Both the position numbers and the translations under genes were made by a program. Shown piece after piece: positions 1-5,900 of a stretch of 13,372 nt of DNA (the stretch's first letter is position 1; every line of letters starts with the position of its first letter). The notes beneath the pieces are model-generated. The model was not told the DNA's origin, did no database searches, and saw only the letters and a program-made list of their open reading frames with translations. The DNA comes from an uncultured Collinsella sp. (GTDB lineage: Bacteria; Actinomycetota; Coriobacteriia; Coriobacteriales; Coriobacteriaceae). The stretch spans positions 1-13,372 of the forward strand of contig CABSMK010000036.1 of the NCBI GenBank assembly GCA_902478825.1, in the 5' to 3' direction.

Positions 1-48
1 CGAGATCTGCGCATGTCTCGTGGGCTCGGAGATGTGTATAAGAGACAG
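1..48 (+). other. Nextera/Tn5 sequencing adapter (non-genomic)
   Basis: The bases read as consecutive parts of an Illumina Nextera P7-side adapter. Positions 1-6 (CGAGAT) are the end of P7. Positions 7-14 (CTGCGCAT) are an 8-base index that I recall as Nextera XT N722. Positions 15-29 (GTCTCGTGGGCTCGG) are the read-2 primer part. Positions 30-48 (AGATGTGTATAAGAGACAG) are the Tn5 mosaic end. Genomic sequence starts at 49, in the middle of rpsE. This is untrimmed adapter left at a contig end. Confidence 0.97.
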
Positions 49-419
49 ATGCCAGCAAGCTCAAAGAGGGGACGCACAGCGCCGCCGGCGATAACGCCGG
101 TACCCTCGACAGCGGGCTTGATGATGATGCGACCGGCACCAAAGTGACCGAGAACCTCGTGCGGAATGGTGCCCTGATCGGTCACCGGCACGTGGAACAT
201 GTTCTTCTTGGCATCGAGAGACGCCTTGGAGATGGCCATGGGCACCTCAGCGGACTTGCCCATGCCAACGCCGACGTTGCCCTTGCCGTCGCCAACGACG
301 ACGAGAGCGACGAGGCTCATGCGACGACCGCCCTTGACGGTCTTCGACACGCGGTTGATGTAAACGACGCGCTCCTCGAACTCGGAGGCCTCGCGCTGCT
401 GCTTCTGATTACGAGCCAT
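49..419 (-). CDS. rpsE: 30S ribosomal protein S5, 3' end missing
   Basis: This is small-subunit protein S5, which acts in decoding accuracy and 30S assembly. The first 123 codons are present, beginning MARNQKQQREAS. The conserved S5 double-stranded-RNA-binding segment VSKTVKGGRRMSLVAL is followed by VVVGDGKGNVGVGMGKS, and later by GGAVRPLFELAG. Family length is about 165-170 residues, so roughly 45 C-terminal residues are missing because the sequence runs into adapter at 48. ATG is at 419-417, with an AGGAGG ribosome-binding site that overlaps the TAG stop of rplR. The two genes are 14 bases apart and surely co-transcribed. The truncation is an assembly artefact, not a pseudogene. Confidence 0.96.
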
Positions 420-433
420 GTGCTACATACCTC

Positions 434-802
434 CTAGAACTCGAGACCGGCGGCACGAGCACCGTCGGCGAGGGCCTTGACGCGGCCATGGTAGATACGG
501 CCACCGCGATCGAAGGCGACCTTGGTGATGCCGGCCTCGATGGCGCGCTTGCCAACGAGCTGACCGACCTTCTCCGCAGCCTCCTTGTTCGAGGTGTGGG
601 TGCCCTTGAACTCGGCCTCGAGGGTCGAGGCCGAGACGAGCGTCAGGCTGGAGCCCTTGCTGTCGTCGATGATCTGGGCATAGATGTTGGCGTTAGTACG
701 GGTCACGCGAAGACGCGGACGCTCGGAGGTACCCGAGACCTTGCCGCGAACACGACGCTGACGACGCTTGAGGCCTTCCAGCTTCGCCTTATGCTTGTTC
801 AT
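434..802 (-). CDS. rplR: 50S ribosomal protein L18
   Basis: L18 binds 5S rRNA and, with L5, helps dock it in the central protuberance of the 50S subunit. The 122-residue length is normal. The N-terminus is basic (KRRQRRVRGKVSG), followed by the RPRLRVTRTNANIYAQIIDD core and the C-terminal signature FDRGGRIYHGRVKALADGAR. The ATG at 802 has a TAGGAG ribosome-binding site 7 bases upstream. It sits between rplF and rpsE as in the standard spc operon order. A perfect 8-bp hairpin lies in the 75-base gap upstream. Confidence 0.98.
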   Translation of the reverse strand: MNKHKAKLEGLKRRQRRVRGKVSGTSERPRLRVTRTNANIYAQIIDDSKGSSLTLVSASTLEAEFKGTHTSNKEAAEKVGQLVGKRAIEAGITKVAFDRGGRIYHGRVKALADGARAAGLEF

Positions 803-830
803 ACGTAAACTCCTAAAAAGGTTGATCTTG

Positions 831-852
831 CCAGCACCTGACGGGGTGCTGG
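831..852 (-). other. Hairpin between rplF and rplR
   Basis: A perfect 8-bp inverted repeat, CCAGCACC at 831-838 and GGTGCTGG at 845-852, has a 6-base loop. It lies between two co-oriented ribosomal genes. No T-tract follows directly, so it is more likely an RNA processing or stability element, or a partial attenuator, than a full terminator. Function is inferred only from position. Confidence 0.45.
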
Positions 853-877
853 TCTTATGCGAGTGAGTCGGTTACGA

Positions 878-1414
878 CTACTTGGCGGCCTTACCCAGCT
901 TGCGGCGGATGTGCTCGCCAACGTAGTGGATACCCTTGCCCTTGTAAGGCTCGGGAGGACGATGGCCGCGGATCTCAGCGGCGATCTGACCGACCTGCTG
1001 CTTGTTGATACCCTTGACGTTCACGTGGGTGTTGTCGGGAACCTCGAAGGTGATGCCCTCGGGAGCCTCGACGATCACGGGGTGCGAGAAGCCCAGGGAG
1101 AACTCGAGGTTCTTGCCCTTCTGCTGCACGCGGTAACCGACGCCGGCGAGCTCGAGCTTCTTCTCGAAGCCCTCGGAAACGCCAACAACCATGTTGTGGA
1201 TGAGGGCGCGGGTGAGGCCGTGGCGGGCACGGGTCTCACGCTCGTCGTCGGGACGGGAAACGGTGAGGACGTTGTCCTCGACGTTGATAGCGAGCTTCTC
1301 AAAGACATCGAGCTCGAGCTGGCCCTTGGGGCCCTTGACGACAACGTTGTTGCCGTTGACTGCCAGTTCGACTCCGGCGGGAATCTGGACAGGCTTATTA
1401 CCGATACGAGACAC
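878..1414 (-). CDS. rplF: 50S ribosomal protein L6
   Basis: L6 is a 50S protein near the factor-binding site, made of two similar domains. The 178-residue length is typical. It opens with SRIGNKPVQIPAGVE, and the late signature GINKQQVGQIAAEIRGHRPP is followed by EPYKGKGIHY, both hallmarks of bacterial L6. The start codon is GTG (1414-1412), supported by AAAGGAG 6 bases upstream and by the conserved MSRIG N-terminus. The gap to rpsH is 33 bases. Confidence 0.98.
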   Translation of the reverse strand: MSRIGNKPVQIPAGVELAVNGNNVVVKGPKGQLELDVFEKLAINVEDNVLTVSRPDDERETRARHGLTRALIHNMVVGVSEGFEKKLELAGVGYRVQQKGKNLEFSLGFSHPVIVEAPEGITFEVPDNTHVNVKGINKQQVGQIAAEIRGHRPPEPYKGKGIHYVGEHIRRKLGKAAK

Positions 1415-1447
1415 GGTGATCTCCTTTCCTTCTACCTACCGAGCGAA

Positions 1448-1846
1448 TTACCAGACGTAAGCGATGATCTCGCCGCCGACGTTGTGCTTGCGAGCATCGC
1501 GGTCGGTCATGACGCCATGGCTGGTGGAAATAATGGCGGTACCAAGGCCACCGCGGACGCGGGGCATGTCGGCAACGCCGGTGTACTTACGCAGGCCCGG
1601 CTTGGAAATGCGGCGGATGCCGTTGATGACCTTAGCCTTCTTGGGACCATACTTAAGCGTGATGTGCAGAGTCTTCTGGGGAACGGTGTCCTCGACATCG
1701 TAGCCCTCGATGTAGCCCTCCTCGTGCAGAACACGAGCGATCTCGACGAGCTTCTTGCTGCTCGGCATGGAGACCGTGGCCTTGTTCACAGAGTTAGCGT
1801 TACGGATGCGCGTAAGCATATCTGCGATCGGGTCTGTAAGGTTCAT
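1448..1846 (-). CDS. rpsH: 30S ribosomal protein S8
   Basis: S8 binds helix 21 of 16S rRNA early in 30S assembly and, in E. coli, represses translation of the spc operon. The 132-residue protein starts MNLTDPIADMLTRIRNAN and ends with the classic GVMTDRDARKHNVGGEIIAYVW, including the S8 signature region STSHGVMTD. The ATG at 1846 has a GAAGGAG ribosome-binding site. It lies 33 bases upstream of rplF and 119 bases after rpsN. I saw no copy of an S8-binding feedback site that I could support. Confidence 0.98.
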   Translation of the reverse strand: MNLTDPIADMLTRIRNANSVNKATVSMPSSKKLVEIARVLHEEGYIEGYDVEDTVPQKTLHITLKYGPKKAKVINGIRRISKPGLRKYTGVADMPRVRGGLGTAIISTSHGVMTDRDARKHNVGGEIIAYVW

Positions 1847-1887
1847 ACAGATTCTCCTTCGTTCTTGATGAACACGTGCTCTTGGTT

Positions 1888-1910
1888 CTTCGCCGCCCTT
1901 AACGGCAAAG
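1888..1910 (-). other. Hairpin between rpsN and rpsH
   Basis: In the minus-strand RNA, CUUUGCCG (1910-1903) pairs with CGGCGAAG (1895-1888): 8 bp including one U-G wobble, with a 7-base loop. It sits in the 119-base gap between rpsN and rpsH. No U-tract follows. The rest of this gap (1847-1965) shows no reading frame or other structure I can support. Confidence 0.35.
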
Positions 1911-1965
1911 CCTTTTTAGCGCGTTTTCCCTGTTCCAAACTGATGCTTGAAACGCTGGTAGTGAC

Positions 1966-2151
1966 TTACCAGCTGGCCTTCTTAACGCCGGGAAGCTCGC
2001 CCTTGAGTGCAAGCTCGCGGAAGCAGACACGGCACAGGCCGAACTTGCGGTACACAGAGTGCGGACGGCCGCAGCGCTGGCAGCGCGTGTACTCACGAGT
2101 AGAGAACTTCTGCTTGCGATTGCACTTGACGATCATCGATGTCTTAGCCAC
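1966..2151 (-). CDS. rpsN: 30S ribosomal protein S14, zinc-binding (type Z)
   Basis: This is the short, zinc-containing form of S14 (uS14), a 30S head protein. The 61-residue length matches type Z, and the two metal-ligand pairs are intact: C24-Q-R-C27 and C40-R-V-C43. The flanking RKFGLCRVCFRELA and C-terminal LPGVKKASW match the family. The start is GTG at 2151-2149 with AGGAGG 6 bases upstream. A longer zinc-free paralogue may exist elsewhere in the genome, but nothing here shows that. Confidence 0.97.
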   Translation of the reverse strand: MAKTSMIVKCNRKQKFSTREYTRCQRCGRPHSVYRKFGLCRVCFRELALKGELPGVKKASW

Positions 2152-2180
2152 TTATATCCTCCTCACATAGAGTATTGTTC

Positions 2181-2222
2181 GCCCCAAGCGCCGCCCCCTT
2201 GTGGGAACGGCGCTTATAGGGC
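2181..2222 (-). other. Hairpin between rplE and rpsN
   Basis: AAGCGCCG (2186-2193) pairs perfectly with CGGCGCTT (2208-2215). The outer GCCC (2181-2184) can pair with GGGC (2219-2222) across a small bulge, and an inner CCC/GGG extends the stem. It occupies much of the 79-base gap between rplE and rpsN. It lacks a downstream U-tract, so it looks like a processing or attenuation structure rather than a terminator. Confidence 0.45.
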
Positions 2223-2230
2223 AGGTGAAC

Positions 2231-2788
2231 CTATTTCTTGAACGGGAAACCGAAGGCGTCCAGAAGGGCCTTGGCCTCCTCATCGGTATTGGCGGTGGTC
2301 ACGAAAGTGATGTCCATACCGCGCTGGTGATCGACGGAGTCGAAGTCGATCTCGGGGAAGATGAGCTGCTCGGTGACGCCCATGGAGAAGTTACCACGGC
2401 CGTCGAAGCTCTTGGCGGAGATGCCGCGGAAGTCGCGGATACGGGGGATCGCGACGGAGGTCAGACGATCGAAGAACTCCCACATACGGTCGCCACGCAG
2501 GGTAACCTTGCAGCCGATCGGCATACCAGCGCGCAGGCGGAAGGTAGCGATGGACTTGCGGGCACGGGTGATCATCGGCTGCTGGCCGGTGATGGCGCGC
2601 AGGTCGCGCACGGCACCGTCGATGGCCTTGGAATCGGTAGCGGCCTCGCCGACACCCATGTTCACGACAATCTTCTCAAACTTGGGGATCATCATGACGT
2701 TCTCGTACTGGAACTTGTCCTGAAGCTGCTGCTTGACCTCGTTGTTGTACTTGGTCTTCAGACGCGGCACATACTTCTCTTCTGCCAT
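2231..2788 (-). CDS. rplE: 50S ribosomal protein L5
   Basis: L5 binds 5S rRNA and contacts the P-site tRNA. The 185-residue length is slightly above the usual ~180 because of the N-terminal MAEEKYVPRL. Conserved stretches include IVVNMGVGEA, ITGQQPMITRARKSIATFRLR and the later GRGNFSMGVTEQLIFPEI. The ATG at 2788 has an AAGGAG ribosome-binding site 6 bases upstream. It is the first ribosomal gene of this block. The expected preceding genes (rplX, rplN, rpsQ) are absent, and about 310 noncoding bases precede it. Confidence 0.98.
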   Translation of the reverse strand: MAEEKYVPRLKTKYNNEVKQQLQDKFQYENVMMIPKFEKIVVNMGVGEAATDSKAIDGAVRDLRAITGQQPMITRARKSIATFRLRAGMPIGCKVTLRGDRMWEFFDRLTSVAIPRIRDFRGISAKSFDGRGNFSMGVTEQLIFPEIDFDSVDHQRGMDITFVTTANTDEEAKALLDAFGFPFKK

Positions 2789-2925
2789 TGTTCACTCCTT
2801 CTTGGGGTTTTAAGCACGGGGCGTGGCCACGATGGGTTGTCCTCGTGCCTCCTGGCTGCATCCGCGCCGCTCATGGCATTTTGCGGTTTGGACTCGACAC
2901 AGCAGGAGCCGACAAAACAATCGGT

Positions 2926-2955
2926 ACTATACGCGCATCGGGAGTGTATTTCCAG
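2926..2955 (-). promoter_or_regulatory. Possible promoter for rplE operon
   Basis: On the minus strand, CTGGAA (2955-2950, 3 of 6 to the -35 consensus) precedes TATAGT (2931-2926, 5 of 6 to the -10) with an 18-base spacer. Transcription would start near 2919, giving a leader of about 130 nt before rplE. The -10 is good and the -35 is weak. The call rests mainly on the need for a promoter between an unrelated gene and the ribosomal block. Confidence 0.3.
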
Positions 2956-3008
2956 AAAAACCTCGTCTGCCTGCACAACTCCACAACTCCCCCGCACAAA
3001 TGGGTCCC

Positions 3009-3081
3009 AAAAAGCTGTTGCGGTGAAATAGGGACTGTTTGGCGGCCTAACAGGCTTAAACAATCCGTATTTCACCGCAAC
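3009..3081 (-). terminator. Long hairpin after the XdhC-like gene, probable terminator / palindromic repeat
   Basis: A 14-bp perfect stem (GTTGCGGTGAAATA at 3017-3030 with its complement at 3068-3081) continues inward. On the minus strand 9 of the next 10 positions pair, one as G-U, and a 4-bp tip GCCT/AGGC has a 3-base loop. A T5 run (3013-3009 on the minus strand) follows the stem by 3 bases. It begins 19 bases after the XdhC-like stop codon. The length and near-perfect stem also fit a dispersed palindromic repeat being used as a terminator. Confidence 0.55.
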
Positions 3082-3099
3082 TTATTGGTGGGGATGCGA

Positions 3100-4143
3100 T
3101 TAGCGCTTGCGGGGGACGAGTTTGGTGCGGCGCAGGTGGATCATCTCGGCGGCGATGGAGATGGCGATCTCCTCGGGGTCCTCGGCCTCGATGGCAACGC
3201 CGATCGGAAGGTGCAGCTCGTCGATCTGGTCCTGCGTAAAGCCTTCCTGCTCCAGGCGGGCGCGCACAAAGGCCGTCTTGCGGCGCGAACCCAGACAGCC
3301 CAGGTAGGCAGGCTTGGCACGCATGGCCTGAATCACCACGTCGATATCGGACTTGTGACCCGCCGTGGCGACGACCACCAAGTCGCGCGGACCGATGGGA
3401 CACAGCTCGCTCAGGTTCTTGTAATCGACCAGGCGACGATCGTAGACACCGGGCACCCATTCGGGCGTCAACGTGCCGGGGCGGTCATCGCAGGCCACGA
3501 CGGCAAAGCCCGCCGCCGTGAGCACGCGCGCCGTCGCGGCGCCCACGTGTCCGCAGCCAAAGATGTAGGTCAGGCCCTCGGGGCAGAGCGTCTCGACGTG
3601 CGCCGCGGGAATCTCGGAGGCGGCGTTAGTGTAGGTGACGTTACTCCCCTCCTCCACCAGTGAAAGCCCGGGGCAGCCCGCAATGGTATGGCGCGATGCC
3701 TCGCCATGGTACTCGGCCACATCGCCCTCGAGCGCGCTCGCGATAAACGGTTCAAAGTCGATGACGAAGTCGCCGATGCGCCGATAGACCAAGACGTCGG
3801 CAATTTCCTGGAACAACGGTGCCTGGGTCGCATCCAGATGTAGGTAGCACAGGCAGATTGCTCCGCCGCAGATCATGCCGGTATCGGAGTTCTCGCCGCC
3901 CATGGTGTAGCGGACCAGACGCGATTGCCCCGCGGCCAGCAGCTCTCGCGCCTCGTCCAGCGCAAAGAGCTCGATCTTGCCGCCGCCGATGGTGCCCGCC
4001 TGGCTACCGTCGGCAAAGACGGCCATCCAGGCGCCCACGCCGCGCGGCGACGACCCCGCCGTGCCGGCTACGACCACGAGCTCGCACGTCTCGCCAGCAC
4101 GCAGGGCGACAAGCGCCGCATTCACAACATCGAGCTTTTCCAT
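3100..4143 (-). CDS. XdhC/CoxI-family molybdenum hydroxylase maturation protein
   Basis: XdhC/CoxI-family proteins help insert or sulfurate the molybdenum cofactor of xanthine-dehydrogenase-like enzymes. The 347-residue protein has the N-terminal XdhC domain: GSSPRGVGAWM at 30-40, GGGKIE at 53-58 and the cysteine motif GMICGG at 89-94. A C-terminal Rossmann domain follows, with FGCGHVG at 195-201, acidic CDDRPG at 218-223 and the family's closing YLGCLGSRRK and PEEIAISIAAE. It lies 9 bases downstream of yqeB, same strand, and is probably translated from one mRNA with it (GAAGG before ATG). No hydroxylase subunits are adjacent, so the client enzyme must be encoded elsewhere. Confidence 0.93.
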   Translation of the reverse strand: MEKLDVVNAALVALRAGETCELVVVAGTAGSSPRGVGAWMAVFADGSQAGTIGGGKIELFALDEARELLAAGQSRLVRYTMGGENSDTGMICGGAICLCYLHLDATQAPLFQEIADVLVYRRIGDFVIDFEPFIASALEGDVAEYHGEASRHTIAGCPGLSLVEEGSNVTYTNAASEIPAAHVETLCPEGLTYIFGCGHVGAATARVLTAAGFAVVACDDRPGTLTPEWVPGVYDRRLVDYKNLSELCPIGPRDLVVVATAGHKSDIDVVIQAMRAKPAYLGCLGSRRKTAFVRARLEQEGFTQDQIDELHLPIGVAIEAEDPEEIAISIAAEMIHLRRTKLVPRKR

Positions 4144-4152
4144 TGCCGCCTT

Positions 4153-4947
4153 CTATCCTCTAAAGATATCGGTGAGCATAGCGAGTGCCTCGAGCACGCC
4201 GCCGCCGACCGACGTCGCCTTGTCCGAAATGTAGTTGATATAGCTGGCATCGCCACGCGGATCGACATCGGCGCATTTAAAGCCCTCAGTCACCTGCACG
4301 CCGTTCGCCAAAAGCCCGCGCAGGCAGCCATCGATCTGCGTGCACATGGGCGTATCGTCCGCGTAGCCAATCACGTCTCCGGCGCTCACGATGTCGCCGA
4401 TTGCGCGGTCGGACCGAAACACGCCGGCGGCGGGGCTGTGGATAACGCGCTCCTTGCCATAGCCGGCGATCACGCCCGGCACGCCCGTGTTGGGCTGGGG
4501 CGAGCCCTGGGTAATGACGCGGCCCAAAAAATGCCCGCGCATGGTCTCGACCACGGCGTCGCAATCGACCGGCGCGGTAAAGCCCGGCCCCACGGCGATG
4601 ACGGTAGGCGCCATGTCGCGCGTGGTGCCCAGGTTGCGCTTGGCCAAAATCGCGTCGACCACAGCCGCGGGTTTAAGCTCATCGAGCATCTTGGCCTGAG
4701 GGTCCACCACGACGGCAACATCCCCCGCTTGGGTAATCTCGAGCGCCTCTGCCGGCGTCTGCGCCAAGCGAGCGCGAATGCCCTCGACCTGGACCTCGCC
4801 CAGGCGAATAGCCTCGCAAAAACTGATTGTGCGGCGGATGCACGTGGGAACCGCGATATCGGCCATAACGACCGACACGCCGGCGCGCACCAAGCGAGCG
4901 GCGACACCCGTGGCGATATCGCCGGCGCCGCGAACATAAACGAGCAT
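4153..4947 (-). CDS. yqeB: EF2563/YqeB-family selenium-dependent molybdenum hydroxylase accessory protein
   Basis: Members of this family are found with selenium-dependent molybdenum hydroxylases and are thought to help build their cofactor; the reaction is unknown. The 264-residue length is typical of the single-domain form (E. coli YqeB is longer). Visible landmarks are a dinucleotide-binding-like start, VRGAGDIATGVA at 5-16, then AVGPGF at 118-123, QPNTGVPG at 151-158 and a C-terminal GGGVLEALAML. The ATG at 4947 has GGGAGG about 10 bases upstream. It is divergent from yqeC across 102 bases and 9 bases ahead of the XdhC-like gene, so the three form one maturation module. Confidence 0.9.
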   Translation of the reverse strand: MLVYVRGAGDIATGVAARLVRAGVSVVMADIAVPTCIRRTISFCEAIRLGEVQVEGIRARLAQTPAEALEITQAGDVAVVVDPQAKMLDELKPAAVVDAILAKRNLGTTRDMAPTVIAVGPGFTAPVDCDAVVETMRGHFLGRVITQGSPQPNTGVPGVIAGYGKERVIHSPAAGVFRSDRAIGDIVSAGDVIGYADDTPMCTQIDGCLRGLLANGVQVTEGFKCADVDPRGDASYINYISDKATSVGGGVLEALAMLTDIFRG

Positions 4948-4979
4948 TCCCGGGGCACCTCCCTGTGCTACGGTTTGAG

Positions 4980-5040
4980 CAGAGCAAAAGCGGCTCGACC
5001 GCTACTCTGATGATTATTTATTATCACAGTATTATACGGC
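4980..5040. promoter_or_regulatory. Divergent yqeB/yqeC control region
   Basis: The 102-base divergent gap is AT-rich at 5008-5036, unlike its surroundings. A TATTAT (5030-5035, plus) and an overlapping TATAAT (5036-5031, minus) could serve as -10 boxes for yqeC and yqeB; neither has a good -35. A two-tier hairpin sits at 4980-5009 (CAGAG/CTCTG outside AGCGG/CCGCT), which would fall in the yqeB leader. Confidence 0.35.
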
Positions 5041-5049
5041 GGTGAACAG

Positions 5050-5787
5050 ATGGAAACGGTTAGCGGCAATCTTGCCTCGGCGCTCAGGATCGAGCCGGAC
5101 ATTACCGCGATTATCGGCAGCGGCGGCAAGTCGACGTTGCTCAAAACGCTGGGTCTTGAGCTCATGCGCGCTGGCGGCCGCGTGCTCCTCTGCACCACCA
5201 CGCATATGCTTCCCGTTGCCGGCGTGCCATGGGACGGGTCGAATCGTCGCCTGGACGCCGTGCCTTGGAAGCCGGGCGCCTCGCATGTCCCCGGTTGCAC
5301 CTGCGAGGCCTGCGCGGGCCTTGCACGCGGAGGCATCTGCCAGGCAGGCATCTTGGACCCGGAGACAGGCAAGCTCTCCGCCCCTGCCGAGCCACTCGGC
5401 GGGCTGGCACAGCGCTTTGACTATGTGTTGGCCGAGGCAGACGGTAGCAAGCGACTCCCGCTCAAGGCGCATGCCGCCTGGGAGCCGGTAATTCCCGCCG
5501 GCACGGCCAACGTCATCTGGCTCGTCGGCGCCTCGGGACTCAGCAAGCCCATCAACGAAGCCGTCCACCGCCCCGAGCTCTTTTGCGAGCGTTGCGGCTG
5601 CGAGCTCACCGACATCGCCACGCCCGAGCGCGTCGCCATGGTGCTCAATGCCGAGCTGCGGATGCTGAACCTCAACAATGCCCGCATCATGCTCAACCAA
5701 GTCGACACGCTTGCCGACCCAACGATGGCAGATCGCTTCGAGGCAGCCCTCGGCCGTTCCATCATCACCACCAGCCTCAAAGGGTAG
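5050..5787 (+). CDS. yqeC: YqeC-family selenium-dependent hydroxylase accessory protein
   Basis: This is a putative nucleotide-binding accessory protein found with selenium-dependent molybdenum hydroxylases; its exact role is unknown. The 245-residue length is close to the family's ~250. A P-loop-like IIGSGGKST at 21-29 is followed by the family signature AEADGSKRLPLKAH at 128-141, VHRPELF at 172-178 and LNQVD near 215-219. Two cysteine groups stand out: C83-x-C85-xx-C88 and C179-xx-C182-x-C184. The ATG at 5050 has only a weak ribosome-binding site (GGCGGTG), and transcription may start close to it. The last codon and stop (GGG TAG) lie inside the palindromic element at 5781-5887. The gene is convergent with hydA. 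Confidence 0.9.
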   Translation: METVSGNLASALRIEPDITAIIGSGGKSTLLKTLGLELMRAGGRVLLCTTTHMLPVAGVPWDGSNRRLDAVPWKPGASHVPGCTCEACAGLARGGICQAGILDPETGKLSAPAEPLGGLAQRFDYVLAEADGSKRLPLKAHAAWEPVIPAGTANVIWLVGASGLSKPINEAVHRPELFCERCGCELTDIATPERVAMVLNAELRMLNLNNARIMLNQVDTLADPTMADRFEAALGRSIITTSLKG

Positions 5788-5887
5788 CTAATTTGGGACG
5801 GGGCTCTTTTAGCTACTCCATGTTGAGAGAAAAATCATCAGGCAGGCAAGGGTAGCTAAAAGAGCCCCGTCCCAAATTAGCTACCCT
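5781..5887. repeat. Palindromic element with perfect 36-bp arms
   Basis: The arm at 5781-5816 is the exact reverse complement of 5852-5887, separated by a 35-base spacer. Each arm contains a smaller inverted pair, GTAGCTAA and TTAGCTAC, flanking the core TTTGGGACGGGGCTC, so the structure is nested. It fills the gap between the convergent genes yqeC and hydA and supplies the last codon and stop of yqeC. There is no obvious target-site duplication and no T-tract after it. It resembles a MITE- or REPIN-like dispersed element and could also stop transcription from both sides. Confidence 0.9.
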
Positions 5888-5900
5888 GGCGGCCTTCCTG

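Larger units (their letters stand above)
2789..3099. other. Noncoding region upstream of rplE
   Basis: This 311-base stretch between rplE and the XdhC-like gene has no convincing gene on either strand. In the minus orientation it holds the long hairpin at 3017-3081, a T5 run and a possible promoter at 2926-2955, leaving an rplE leader of about 130 bases. No tRNA arm or remnant of rplX (L24) was recognised in any frame that I read. Confidence 0.6.

Noticed and set aside
857..2170. Long plus-strand open frame (437 codons) opposite rplF, rpsH and rpsN
   Set aside because: It is antisense to three certain ribosomal genes; GC-rich codon use leaves the opposite frame open. No family resemblance and no ribosome-binding site.
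2890..2935. Possible tRNA T-arm (GTCGAGTCC on the minus strand)
   Set aside because: No matching acceptor stem, D-arm or anticodon arm could be folded around it.
2201..3031. Plus-strand frame opposite rplE
   Set aside because: Shadow of rplE running into the noncoding gap; Leu/Gly/Asp-rich composition typical of antisense frames.
2758..3075. Minus-strand 105-codon frame upstream of rplE, considered as an rplX (L24) remnant
   Set aside because: No L24-like motif in the translation; it overlaps the rplE start in another frame and runs through the long hairpin.
3925..5010. Plus-strand 361-codon frame opposite yqeB and the XdhC-like gene
   Set aside because: Antisense to two recognised genes; no motif of its own.
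5781..5887. Reading the 36-bp palindrome as an IS end or simple intrinsic terminator
   Set aside because: No transposase or target duplication is visible, and no T-tract follows the stem, so I call it only a palindromic repeat.
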